From assembly GCA_018389105.1 (NCBI GenBank), contig JACATO010002731.1:868001-932000 (forward strand): a stretch of 64,000 bases of DNA, written 5' to 3'. The DNA is from Nautilus pompilius (lineage: Eukaryota > Mollusca > Cephalopoda > Nautilida > Nautilidae). Both the position numbers and the translations under genes were made by a program. The notes beneath the pieces are model-generated. The model was not told where the DNA came from. It worked only from the letters and a program-made list of their open reading frames with translations, and did no database searches. Positions 38,339 through 49,649 of the stretch are shown here, one piece after another (the first letter of the stretch is position 1; each line of letters begins with the position of its first letter).

Positions 38339-38623
38339 GTGTCAAAGTCGTCCGAGTTACGTTCCTTTGAATGTCGCTACATTGCACGGTGCTGTAAAAC
38401 GAAAGTAAACAGATTACGAGAAGCTATACGCGGTGCTTTTGAAAACCATATCATTCACGACCGGCTTGTATCTCGTCCATTATTCCATCAGTTATCAAAA
38501 ACGCTGTCAACGTCAGCAGCTCCGCCAGTCGGGGTAGAAGACCTCCAACAGACTAGAGCTTACGATGCCAGTAGATATGGACAAAAACGTACCCAGAAAA
38601 ACCTACTGGAACTCCACATTTAA
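38339..38623 (+). CDS. Unidentified open frame, possible exon
   Basis: An open frame of 94 codons begins right after 'cactttag', which could be a splice acceptor; there is no ATG at that point, only GTG. It reads 'VSKSSELRSFECRYIARCCK', then a segment ending 'LSKTLSTSAAPPVGVEDLQQ' and 'TRAYDASRYGQKRTQ'. The Arg/Ser/Ala-rich middle with STSA resembles mitochondrial targeting sequences, but I recognise no family. The last eight codons run into SINE sequence, so the true exon, if real, would end earlier; no convincing donor was found. It sits at the edge of the CpG-rich block. Confidence 0.25.
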   Translation: MSKSSELRSFECRYIARCCKTKVNRLREAIRGAFENHIIHDRLVSRPLFHQLSKTLSTSAAPPVGVEDLQQTRAYDASRYGQKRTQKNLLELHI

Positions 38624-38710
38624 AGATGAGGGAGGAAATCCACCCTACTGGCTGGTGAAGAGGAACAAGAATATATGGTAGTGAAGTACGCCAAACCATG
38701 TTGAAGTTTA
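38590..38710 (-). repeat. Truncated SINE copy
   Basis: On the plus strand, 'cacatttaaagatgagggag' and 'actggctggtgaagaggaac' followed by 'acgccaaacc' match the central core and downstream segment of the SINE family. Only the core is retained. Confidence 0.55.
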
Positions 38711-40630
38711 AACTAATTATCTGACTGTTATAATTAATCCAGTAGGCAAAATTGCTTCCTTATCTTACATTTCAGATTTTGAACGGGTTAAACGTGAAAA
38801 TGAAGGTGGTAATCAGATAATTAGTAGCTTATGATTGCCTTTTTTAGCATATTGCAAGCACCACACCGGCATAATTAATTTAACATATTTTGACAGTTAT
38901 TGTTCATGCATTCTGCCACTAGGAGTAGGTTAGATGTTCATAAGTTTTCTCCCGCTAACATGGTGGTTAACACATGGAATGGTCGTCTTAGGGGGGGTTA
39001 GGATCTAGATCTGTAAATTTATTTTAAAATTCATTTGACAAGCATTTGGAGTTAGATGTCATGTCTTTGTGCACACTATACTGATATTCTGTTGGTAGGA
39101 AGTTGAGCTATTCGTAAAAAGCAAAATACCAGGTCTATTTTGCATCTTGGTGAATTCCCATGCTAACAAAACGAAGCAGATATGAACAACAACAGAAAGG
39201 GATGCAATATAAATTTGATTCACTTATCTCTATCTAAAATTATTTACTTATTAAAAACAGTCTATACGAACGATTTCTGATGAATGCCTGAGTAGGAATG
39301 GTTTGTTATCGGCTGTTTCCCTTAAAATTTGATAATACGCACCGCGCCATTGCAAAGAATGGCCACAAGTACAGAATTTTTTCAAGATAGAATAAGAATA
39401 AAGCAGACAGAGCAAACGAATTTGCACGAGGGAGATATCCACATATAGTACTTAATGAGATTATAACTTTTCCCTACCTCTGCATATTTTGTCTACGTGG
39501 AGGGAAGAATTTGTTTGGTGGTGGAAATAAGGTTGGTTTTGTGACGCGTTTGTTTTCCTCCGCTACTTTGTCGAAACGTTCGGGTCACCTTTTTACTAGA
39601 CAGTCGGTCTTGGTGAAGTCTGGTTTCCTCGTCTCCCTTGGTTGGCTACAGACCCCTCCCTCACCAAGTCATCAGTGGGTGACGGCGGAGGACTGGAATT
39701 GGAGCAGATCACCACGCAGGTAGGCTAACGAGTCTGGGTGGTGACGCGGGTTATTCCCCTGCTCAAATATTAAATATTTTGTTATTTTAATTAGCCCTGA
39801 TCCCCCCAACCTCCGGTTAATGCCTGCGCTCTTCGTGACACGGCGGATCAAGAACTAGCGGCGGTTATTTCTATTTGAAGTCGTAAACTGTTTGATACTC
39901 GTCTCCTAGGTGAAGACTCCAGTTTCAAGTGAGTTAAACTGATAAGGAGTCTACGAAGTTCTGGTAATGCGCATTTCTGTCAAAGGCGCAACCAGAAAAC
40001 CCCTCGTCTAACCCCGGTCCGGGTAGTGCGAGCCTTAACAGCAGAGAGACTGGCGAGCGGTGTTCGCGGAGAGTCGTCGGGGCACCGCAGACGACCGGAG
40101 AGTGCATTCCTATACGGAAGGGGAGCAGCGCTTCTATGGCGTGTAGTGTAGTCGGGGGTGGTATAATTCGGAAAATCCTCGCGTCTTCGCACAGTAAAAG
40201 ACCACACTGGCAGAAACGCTCTCGAGCACTAAACATATACATTCACAGTTTAGATTCACCCAATTGCATTTAAAATGCAATAAGTTTCATTCTAATATCA
40301 CAAGATGTTTGAACTCTCGGATACATTTATGCCGAACATTCTGTTTTCCTGAACTGTCGGAATAGCCCAACCATTCCCCCCCCCCCCTCCCCGTGAACCT
40401 AGAGCGATCTGTCGGGGCTACTTACTGGAGCAGGGTATCCTTTCTACCCCTGGATGTAAATAACTCGGTCTGCCGAAACCAGCTTGCGCTTTCAAAACCA
40501 TGCAATGTCTCAGTCTCGTCAGGCGAGTGGACGGACGGTCGGGCTGAGCTCACCCGCTGCTCGGGTCTTGGGCGACAGCTTCTTTCCTGGTTTCTTCGAA
40601 AGTTCTTAAGGTTATCTTGAAGGCGAAACT

Positions 40631-40640
40631 GTGACGTCAC
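40631..40640. promoter_or_regulatory. Perfect CRE palindrome in the CpG island
   Basis: GTGACGTCAC contains the consensus 8-bp CREB/ATF site TGACGTCA as part of a 10-bp palindrome. Full palindromic CREs in CpG islands are typical of promoters. Binding is inferred, not shown. Confidence 0.45.
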
Positions 40641-42041
40641 AATAATTCACTCCGCTCTTGTTTAGCCTTAAGCCGTCATGAAGCCACAATAGAAATCGCT
40701 CTGTGTTAATTGACATTCTGTTAACATAATAAATTTTCTCCCTCTCTTTCAACTTCCGCATTGACCTCTGTGTAGAAAAGACCAGCGGTTGCAGGCCGGC
40801 ACAAAATCTGTTAGACTAAAGAGTTCCGGGTAATCGGTCCAAGATAACCCATGTGCCAGATCTCTTTTCGTCTTTTAATGTTGTACGTGCTATGAGAGCT
40901 GGGCAATCTTTGGATACATGACGGCTCTCGTACGTAGACAGGCAGAAGTAAACCGCCGTATTCTGTCGTGGCTTGTAAATGATTCATTGAAAATATCTGT
41001 ACTCGACAGCGCCAGACCCATACAAGAGAGTCTGAGAATTGTAAAAACCTGTATTCACTGGAAAAAAAGATAGCTATAAAAAGTAGGAGGACTGTTCATT
41101 GCAGTCGACGAGTGATACTGCGTGGGATGCTGACCGTATTACGCTTCACCGCTCTTCTGTTGTGAAGATTACGCCTGGTAGTGGTTTCGTGGACACCTAT
41201 ACATGTTTGTCACATTTGTAGCCGATTGTCGAGGTTCACTTTTCACGCCCTTCTTTACATCATCAAGTGTCCCCTCTGATGGCTTTGGTTGTCCAAGACC
41301 CACATGAACGATTGGCGTATAGCTTCTCTTGAACTGGATAACTAACATGTTACCGGACAACAATAAGATATCCAGTGCCTTGGAGAATTTCCGTTTTCTT
41401 CTACAAATGTCCTATTGCCCAAATATGTGCCTCCTTTAACGGCGCTGCCATAATTTTAACACCATCGGTCATAGGTTTCTTTAATATAATGACATTTTCT
41501 GTATTTGGTAACTGCACTTAGTAGGCATGGAATCTAATAGATTATTTGTAGACATTTTACACAAACTTACAGGTATTTATTTGTTAAAATAAAACTATAG
41601 ATTATTTTTGTATATATAATCTGTAAGTAAATTCAAAAACAGTTTTACACCTACATTGTTTATATTATTAACTCTTGGTTCAGCAGGAGAACAAATCACT
41701 ACGAATTTTCATACTGACAAGTACAGGGTTTATTTCATAAAATGTGGATCACTAACCATCCAACAAAAGAACTCTCCTGATTAGAAGGCGAGAGAAGGCA
41801 CGCAGGCGGATGAGGAAACCACCTGGTGGACCAGCTGTTAAAAACAAACAATACGTAAAACGGTACGTGGTTTCCTCGAATGGTTGTTGAAATGCCTTTA
41901 ACGGATGAATTACGTAACGGCCGAAGTTTGTCCACCGACAATTACATCTACATAGGGGATTCCCCTCCCTTTTCTCTTTATATTTTAGAGGATTATGTTA
42001 TGTAAATAGGCGATAACATATCTAGGCAAAGGGCGTACGTA

Positions 42042-43662
42042 CAGTGCCGGACAAAAGAGTTGGGACACTTGCTGTGAAATTGTTATTTGAGCTCTCCTGT
42101 TTTTAAATTTGCATACAGACAGTCATCCTATTGTTCATAAGTTGTATAAAACTTGCCTTTACAATGTGTAAAAACAACGAATGTCATATGTGTATCTACT
42201 TTCTGGAAAAAATATTTGAATTAGCCTAGTCAAATTTGTACTGCGACAAAAGAGTTGGGACAGAGAACAAAATCTGTGCATACATATATTCCCTCAATAT
42301 ATTCATTTTTAGAGGATCAAATGAATGGAACCACATCATCTAAGACCATTTAAGATCGTTTTTGCACCTTGCCTGGCAAGACAGCGTCGTCTGAAATCAG
42401 AGACTTGATAGTTGAGCACCACCAAGAAAATCTGTCTTGTCGGGAGATAGCCGATGGAGTTAATTGCCCGAAAAGCACTGTAAACCGCATTCTGAAGCAG
42501 TACAAGGAGACCGGAAACATGAAACCAAAAATGCGAATTGGAAGACATCAAAAACGTGACAACAAATGGATTGACTGATTTGTCGCAAATCCAGGGCCAA
42601 TCATTTCCTGACATCGACGGTCATTTGAGCCTCCCTGAGTGGGGTGAATGTCTTCAGTCACACTATTCAACGTCGTCTATGCGAGGGGAATCTCTGGACG
42701 AATCGCCCAGAAAAAGCCATTGATCAGCAACAAGAACAGGCGCATCCACATAGCATGGGCTAAAGCGCACAAAAACTGGACGAAAGTTCAGTGGGCTGGA
42801 GTTCTCTTTTCCGATGAAACGATGATCATGCACAGTCACAGTGTTGGCCGAGTATATGTTCGACGTTACCATGGTGAAAAATACAATATAAAGTGCACCC
42901 AACCGACGGTACAGGCCGGAGAAGGATCGTTGATGGTCTGGGGGTGTGTGAGCGTGGTGGGACCAGGGCAGAGCGACCACCCAGACCTACTGCAATTTAC
43001 TGAGGGATGTCGTCGTCAACTACATCAACAAGAACATGCCAGTCACCGCTGTCTTCCAGCATGACAATGCCCTGATCCACACCGCCAGAGTCATCACTTC
43101 TCTCCCACCAACCAACCAACTAGGAATGAATGTCATGTGCTGGCCACCCAAAAGTCCAGATCTCAACCCAATCGAAAATGCCTGGAAGCAGCTGAAGGCC
43201 AAAGTGGCCAAACACAGGAATCTCAACCAAGACCAATTCTGGCAGGCCGTCGAGAAAAGCTGGCAGGGAATGGCCAATTCCGACTTCCTTCGTTTGGTCG
43301 AATCAATACCGCGTCGTTGTCGAGAAGTAATCGAAAATCATGGATACGCCACCTGCTACTAGTAAATTGATCATTTCCATGCATTTGTTCGATTGTAAAT
43401 TTGGAATGTTGAAAAATATTCATGGTTTTGTTCACTGTCCCAACTCTCTTGTTGCTGTACAAATCGGACATTGCCGATTCAAATATTTTTTTTCCAGAGA
43501 ATATGTAAACATATAGCATGTGTTGCTTTTATGCATTATAAAGGCATGTGTTATTTATTATATGTACAACGCACGTGATGGGTATTTAAATGCGCTTGTT
43601 AAAACGAGGGAGCTCAAATATCAATTTCACAGCAAGTGTCCCAACTCTTTTGTCCGGCACTG
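42042..43662 (+). mobile_element. Tc1-type transposon with IR/DR ends, apparent DD36E transposase
   Basis: A 1,621-bp element flanked by TA. The outer ends 'cagtgccggacaaaagagtt' followed by 'gggacacttgctgtgaaatt' are identical over about 41 bases in inverted orientation. A second, internal copy of the '(g)acaaaagagttgggaca' motif lies about 200 bases inside each end (42,244-42,266 and about 43,436-43,455). This gives the IR/DR arrangement known from Sleeping Beauty-type elements. The transposase reads on the plus strand in several frames: HTH 'RDLIVEHHQENLSCREIADG' (42,369-42,578), first Asp in 'VLFSDETMIMHS', second Asp in 'VFQHDNALIHTA' and Glu in 'KSPDLNPIENAWKQL'. There are 36 residues between the second Asp and the Glu. 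At least three frame breaks make this copy inactive. Confidence 0.93.
43036..43362 (+). pseudogene. C-terminal part of the Tc1-type (DD36E) transposase
   Basis: This is the longest clean segment of the element's transposase, about 108 codons. It starts at a Met within the domain (not the true start) and ends in a natural stop after 'CREVIENHGYATCY'. It carries the second catalytic Asp (HDNALIH) and the Glu (DLNPIENAW) of the DDE triad. The upstream reading is broken between 42,578 and 42,650 and again near 43,000, so the full protein cannot be made. Confidence 0.85.
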
Positions 43663-44719
43663 TATATTAATTATTAATACTCTTTACTGAAGTCGTTGCT
43701 GTAAATAAACACGAGGAGAATTTCCGGTTTGCCCATCAATAGTAATTAGTCAGCTGAACGGTAAGCAAACGTTTTGCGATAAATTATTTATACGCTGTAT
43801 TTATTTAATAAAAACAGTTTCGCACCACGTATATTTCGGGTAATTTCTATGAAACAGCCCCCGACTTTTAAAGGGCATCTGCTACAATCGACAGGTCCAC
43901 TATCTCGCACTCACGGACGCGAAAAGCTCGATTGGTTTTCATAAATACAAATATCTAAAGTATTTTTTTTAATGTAAGGAAATTCATCTAAAAATAAACA
44001 TAAAACAATAAAATGCCACCCAGAGCCGACTCATCCGTGACGAGTGGTTTTAGTGTCACTAACTGCGAATTGAAGATGCATTTTAATTGACAAAACCAAA
44101 TACGAACTTTTTGGTTTAAAAATAAATCTGGAACATTAAATTCCTTATTGGAAAAAAATACCACCTGTGAAAAAGAAATGTTCTCAAAATAAGTTTCATA
44201 AAATACACAGATCAAACAGGAGCTTTGTAATATAAATTGTGCGAAGGTTTCAAGGACAATACATTTGCAGATAATTTGACACTGACCATAAGGTTTATTT
44301 TGCGCAATTTCTGGGCAACGTTCGATGCATTTAGTAATGTCATGAAAATAAACACTAGACACCCTAAAGGTACGCTTCCTTTAGTAGTATGTACGGCCGC
44401 CTCGGCCTCCACTACTGAATCTACGCCAAAGTTTGACAGTTCGGAAATGGTCCCAGGAGCACGTGGTCGTTGCCCATACATGTTCTACATTAAGGCTAAG
44501 CTCGGGGGGAAGAGCGGGCCACCGATGTTGGATATGTTTTTTTGCACGAATGACCCTTCGATTATCGACCACGGTAGATTGATTACCGTGATTTCTTTCA
44601 AACGGTACAGCAGAAATCTACTTTGGTGGTCACATGACAATGTTCCTCAGACTAGAACGCCGTCTCTCCCCAAGGTCGTCTATTTCTAACACGTCACGGT
44701 CGGTTTCACGTTGGTTTGG

Positions 44720-44785
44720 TTCCCGCCAAAGTGACGGTTGACCCGTCTCCTCTCGGCCAATGTCCAGCGCGAAGAAATTATAAAA
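44720..44785 (+). promoter_or_regulatory. Promoter-like cluster: E2F-type site, CCAAT box, TATA-like box
   Basis: TTCCCGCCAAA at 44,720-44,730, CCAAT at 44,757-44,761 and TATAAAA at 44,779-44,785. Order and spacing are plausible for a plus-strand core promoter with a start near 44,810. It is motif matching only. Confidence 0.3.
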
Positions 44786-44976
44786 ACAATTCAATGTGTG
44801 TGAAAAAGATGTGAAATACTGTACATCTAGATCTGTAAAGTGCAACTGATTTCGTACATCCTGGATGTGGATCTGCTCCAGTTCGTTCTGGGTGGAGCGC
44901 GCTGAGATAATGCGGTTACGTCGGTCAGTACTATTGTGGCGCTCCCTGCCGGCGAGTCACTGCTCGTTAAAGCGCG

Positions 44977-45210
44977 ATGTTCGGTAACTTAGATAGGTTT
45001 ATAAATCTTTCTCTCGTGCAATTTTTGGAATCACCTATGAGATTTTGGGGGGATACGCCACCACACCTCGCAGTACAGCAATCAGAACTGTCATATGACA
45101 AACCTTGTGTTGACAGAGATTATACACCCCTTTCTTCAATGGCCAAGGCGATTGTAAATAGTCGTACCAAGAGGTCTTATACAAAATATCTCCGTTTTAC
45201 AAACTTCTAG
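44977..45210 (+). CDS. Small unidentified open frame (77 codons) in the CpG-rich block
   Basis: It starts with ATG at the end of a CpG-rich stretch (G at -3), about 190 bases after the TATA-like motif. It reads 'MFGNLDRFINLSLVQFLESP' and ends 'YTKYLRFTNF'. No signal peptide, membrane segment or family motif is recognised. Position and start context are the only support; a chance frame in balanced-composition DNA is quite possible. Confidence 0.2.
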   Translation: MFGNLDRFINLSLVQFLESPMRFWGDTPPHLAVQQSELSYDKPCVDRDYTPLSSMAKAIVNSRTKRSYTKYLRFTNF

Positions 45211-45599
45211 ATTAATTTTCTAATTACAGTATATCCCAGTGGGATGGTGAATTCAACGAATTTATAGTTGCCTTGTCCGCATGGCATCAAGTTGTAGTTC
45301 ACATTCCTCGGTTATCATCTGTTTGTGCGATTCGATCTAACGGGCAAAATCTGTTATGACAATGAGATCGCACTAACTTATAGAAAAGTTCCCCATTAAA
45401 CGAATGGTGTAGATTTGGTCATATAATTCAGAAATTATTGATTCTGACTGCTAGAAGGTGCGCTTGGCCACTCTTTGACCGAATAAGCCGTCGTGTTTTC
45501 GTTATGAAATATAACCACCGAAAATAAAACTTAATCTAAAACAGACAAATGAATGTTCTTGGCGAATCCTGTCCTGACTTTGAAATCTACGGATATCTC

Positions 45600-45805
45600 G
45601 AGTCTTGGTGACCAAGCAAGTTACCTAGGTACGGTTGTGGGTTTAGGTGTAAACCACTCAGGAGTTACCCACGGAACTTCCGCCACAGGTACTTGAAAAA
45701 TCCGAACTCTTCATTTTAGATGAGGGAGTAAATCCATGCAGCCGGCTGGCGAAGAAATCATACTAGAGGTATACGCCAAACCGACCTCCTTTATTTATGA
45801 ATGTT
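45600..45805 (-). repeat. SINE copy, second subfamily
   Basis: On the plus strand 'gtgaccaagcaagttaccta' parallels the 6.6-kb copy. It is followed by the shared core 'cttcattttagatgagggag' and 'gcagccggctggcgaagaaa', then 'ggtatacgccaaacc', which parallels the 38.6-kb copy. It therefore links the two subfamilies. Confidence 0.6.
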
Positions 45806-47199
45806 TAAAACCTGTAGACCATAGTTATTAACCTCGATGAAGTTTACCTACCTTTTCACCTCACCTGGATGGCTGGCACGTAGTCTCTGGACACCCAGAA
45901 GCCAGATAACTTCACTGGTTAAGCAGTTCACCACCGGCGGCTAATTGCGCATGCATAGTAACTACCTACTACGCAATAATTAATTCGATTTAAACAAAAA
46001 AGTATTAATTGCTATTTCTAAACTAAAATTATTGATGCCGAGTTCAATATATACCTTTTAAATTGGTGTTATTAGTTTGTCGTGTTTTTTATTTTACTGG
46101 TTGTGCGTCAAGTGAAATAAATCAAAAGGCAGATATTACCAAGAGATCCACAGGTGTTTGTAGTCGAAGTCTGTTATACGTGTATTGCCGTCCGCGACAC
46201 AAACAAGTATTTAAAATAATAGTTGTTCTTATCATGGCAAAAATCATCTTCACACACAACTCGTCCGTACCAGGACTAATCATCTTGTCAATCTTACTGG
46301 GCTTTTTATGTATTTGAAATCCGACTACACTAGATTTTTTTTCCACTTTTGTTGCAAAACTCCCTAGCATAATAAAGAGAGGGGGGCATCGAAGTAGCAT
46401 TGCCATGGAAAATTAATGCTATTCAACCACAAAGGAAACCAGTGGCAATAGTGAAAGACGGGCAGCAGAGACTTCGCAAACTGTTTAATAGGTACATTTT
46501 CTCCATTACAAAAGTAATAAAATACAATAAATTATCTAATAGGCAAATCAACCCAATAGCTGAAAGGCAGATGGGGAACACAACTTAGGAGAACAGTGAT
46601 GTGCACGTTCTCTTCGCGGATACATTTTTTAAGGATTTAAATTTTAAAAAAAAGCAAATGAGGAGATTATTTTTGCTCCCTAAATTTACCTTTATTTATA
46701 AGAGATTAAAACAGACGTCAAATTGTCAAGAACTACATCAGGAAATGTTAGTTTACTATATAGCTTTAATATTTACATAACTAATTGGACAAGACGTTCC
46801 TCCGAAGCGTGCTGCGAACCAAATTCGTCGTCATATATCAAATAAATAAACTGTAAATATTTCAGAACTGCTTGTAATTTTATATAATTAAAAGGTAAAC
46901 AGACAGGAACCCTACCTGCAAAGCTTCCATGTCAAACGAGTCCGTCTGTCTGGTCGCTCGTGTCAAGTCCTGCTCGCTTTGAGCTAAGTCCAGCCACCAC
47001 CTCAACAGCCTTAATTAAAACCCCTCTTCATAAATCACAGCAGCGAAGTGTCACGCAGGGTTTTTTTAAACGTCAGACTGGTAGAGTTACCTGTCGTTCT
47101 TCAATTTTTAAAAAGCTCAAATCGTAGCCCCCCCTGGGCCTGTGTCGCGGTCCGTTGCTACGGAAATCCTGCAGCTTGGTTAATGATTTGTGGTTATCT

Positions 47200-49170
47200 T
47201 TTTTAAGCCAACCCGGGTATTTTAATTTTTCACAAATAAAATATGATAATAGTATAACCTAATAAGTAAATAACCAGAAGTTAAACAAAATGAACTTGTT
47301 TTGACAGCCTCGTAAAACGTGACAAGTTCCCACTTGTCTCCCACCTTAGTTCTAAATACGTGCCTCACCAGTTTCAGCGATCACCAGGTATTTAACAACA
47401 ACACGGGGCAGATTTAAGATAATCCTGTCTTTGTTTAGAATTCTTTTTTAACACTTTGCTCTGACGTTCAGAACCACGTTCGTTTCTCTGTATTGTAGTC
47501 TCTTTGAGCCGTTGCTATTTTTATCAGAGTTGGGAAATTTTTTTCTTTTCCTCTAGAAAGGCCCCGTTTCTGTCAAATTTCGCTTAAATCGCAATTTCCT
47601 TATGGATTTTGCTGAGTGAAATTTGGTATACATTTCAAGGGCCAAAGAGCACATAATCTTAGTGATACAAAGGCTAGTTTCCCTCTACAAAGATAATTAA
47701 ATCAGAGAAAGAGAGCATGTTACCTGGGGTTGCACTGCTGGTAATATCTAAGTAAATCAGATAAGTTCGTACAGTTATTTTTTTAAAAATTCCTTTTAAT
47801 AAAATTGTTAATTTGCTCGCAGAGTTGAACACCAATCGTCTAAGCAAAATCTCTAGATTGTAGGCTAGTGTTGAACTACAGGATACTTCCACTCTAGAAA
47901 ATTAATTTTCTTATGAAAAAATTGCATGAACAAATGGATTTTCAAGATTTTCACCTGTGGTACCCGCCACCTAGCAACTGATGAAACAATGACCATCCAA
48001 ACATCTTTGAAACCACTAAGACAGATATTATAACTACTTTTCATCAATTACATGATGTTTCTATTTTTGAGTGTCCCACAGTTTAAAGGCATAGAAAGTA
48101 AGTTTATGTAATCATAAAAATTCTCTAAACCACTAGCAGAGAACCATAATGTAGCATGCCTGAAACAGAAATTGTGTGCACCTAAGTTCCCATAGCTCCA
48201 GCTTTGACCTAGAGTTGTTTGTGGCTTCAGGGATTCTATGATTATTGCTTACCAGATAGCAGGTGCCACAGTTCTGAGTTAAAACTTGAGGATGTGTACA
48301 ATTACAAAAGTTCTACATAAAATTCCATCTATTTACTAGTGACAGAAGTTAGAGGATTAGTTCCATCTAATACTACCTTAGTGGTAACCAAATTTTTAAA
48401 TGAAGCTACATTTAAGCAATATGTTGATATTTCTTTCATTGTTCAAGTGGCTTGGGCTGATCAAGAATCTGCAACTTGCTAATTCTGTTAAAATAATATG
48501 ACCAACTGTCACTTAATTTTAAAAATTAATCTTTAAACAATTACACAATCAATCAAGATGAGGACAGAGAAATTTTGAAAGATAAATAAATACAGAAATG
48601 TCCTCAAATTTAACACTTGTACCACCAGGAAATTGCACACAAAAAAACATAATCATTTTTAATGTACTTTGTCAAGAGCCAAAATACAATAATTTATCTT
48701 TTCATTTATAGAAACACACACACACACACACCAACACTAGGATGTTATTATAAATGAATTGAGAAGCAAATGCTGGGTACTGACAAAAAATGTTTAGTTA
48801 TTACATATTCAATATTAACCAATTTTGGCTCGTGAACTTATCACAACCATACCATCCCATGGAGGAAAAATAATGTAAGGTATGTCCCAAATGAGTTTTA
48901 CCAAACTAAAATACAAAACGAACTAGCTGAAAATCTCTCGTTGTTGAATTTTTTAAAGGATTTTATCACTTTTATTGTCATAGACTTACTGCAGTTTCAA
49001 CAAATGTTTCATAGTGCCATCTCCATGAAGACAGTTTCATGCAAAGAACTTTTGTTAACCAACTTTGTTGACAATCTTTCAGATAAAAATGTATTTGTAT
49101 AGATTGATCATACAATGCTTTGGCTCTATGAACAATTTACTTGAATGTAGGAATTGAGAAGACTACATCA
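47200..49170. other. A+T-rich DNA between the CpG-rich block and SDHA
   Basis: No supported gene. An (AC)n tract is at about 48,714-48,732. The composition returns to the A+T-rich background. Confidence 0.5.
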
Positions 49171-49175
49171 GTGTT

Positions 49176-49645
49176 TTAAAGCAAGAGGCAATGATTCACC
49201 AGCAGCTTTGGTTTTGGACACAACACAGCTCTGATGACTTATCAAGTACTGTTTTAAACCCCTTCTGTATTAAGGCTGAACACTCTAGATACTTGACTGC
49301 AGTTATTTCCTTTTACATGGCAAGCCCCCCTGAGGGTAGCCAATAGGTATAAGTTTCTTTTCTTTCAGTTTTTCCAGAGTCTCTTTATCTTCCTGGAGGT
49401 TGAGTTTTGTTCCCAAGATAATGGGTGTACTGGGGCTATAATGTTCACTTCAGGGCAGCACTTAGCCCTCAGTTCTCAAAACTGATAGAACTTATCAAAG
49501 AGAAGCGAATAAGAAAGATATCCATTTATGGGTACAACAGGGGTTGCAATTTATCATAATTTTCTTGTCCAGCCACATTACCAAGTTATGACTATTATAT
49601 TAATTGGTGGTTTGTTACCCATGTAGGAATCTGGATATTTTCATG
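49176..49645 (-). pseudogene. Processed pseudogene of a RAC-type Rho GTPase
   Basis: The minus strand contains, in correct order but broken by stops and shifts, a RAC-family small GTPase. Pieces are 'VAGQENYDKLQPLLYP' (switch II region, 49,576 downward), 'MDIFLIRFSLISSISFEN', then '[20 protein letters not shown]' and '[14 protein letters not shown]', then 'VKYLECSALIQKGFKTVL', then 'AVLCPKPK'. The reading ends in a CLLL prenylation motif and TAA at 49,176. The conserved EKLKEKKL and YPQG identify RAC rather than RHO or CDC42. There are no introns across about 470 bases although the lesions are many, which fits a reverse-transcribed copy. The N-terminal GTP-binding loop is missing or unrecognisable. 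No poly-A tract was identified at its 3' side. Confidence 0.8.
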
Positions 49646-49649
49646 AGAG

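Larger units (their letters stand above)
37800..42039. promoter_or_regulatory. CpG-rich block, left part (probable CpG island and promoter)
   Basis: CpG dinucleotides are frequent here (about 4-7 per 60 bases over 39,540-40,140), whereas the first 36 kb has only a few per kilobase. G+C is also raised. This contrast is the hallmark of an unmethylated CpG island in a methylated genome, and such islands usually cover promoters. It may serve the LRR gene (minus strand, whose 5' exon is missing) or an unrecognised plus-strand gene. No first exon can be assigned. Confidence 0.55.
43663..47200. promoter_or_regulatory. CpG-rich block, right part
   Basis: CpG frequency is again high, especially 44,380-44,960 and 46,920-47,160. 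At 44,720-44,785 on the plus strand an E2F-like TTCCCGCCAAA, a CCAAT box and a TATAAAA occur in that order within 66 bases. Together with the part left of 42,040 this looks like one CpG-rich domain split by the Tc1-type insertion. Which gene it serves is not known. Confidence 0.5.

Noticed and set aside
39934-40640. Several Arg/Pro/Leu-rich open frames on both strands
   Set aside because: Stop codons are rare in CpG-rich DNA. The frames contradict one another and none has a recognisable domain.
43988-44481. Minus-strand open frames of 124 and 89 codons
   Set aside because: They overlap each other and the plus-strand frame. No motif, no supported splice site.
44237-44689. 150-codon plus-strand open frame in the CpG-rich block
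   Set aside because: It starts at GTG, overlaps three minus-strand open frames of similar quality and shows no domain. Balanced composition makes such frames likely by chance.
47966-47978. GCCACC-T-AGCAAC, a match to the loose RFX X-box consensus
   Set aside because: The consensus is degenerate and expected often by chance; no cilia gene starts nearby.
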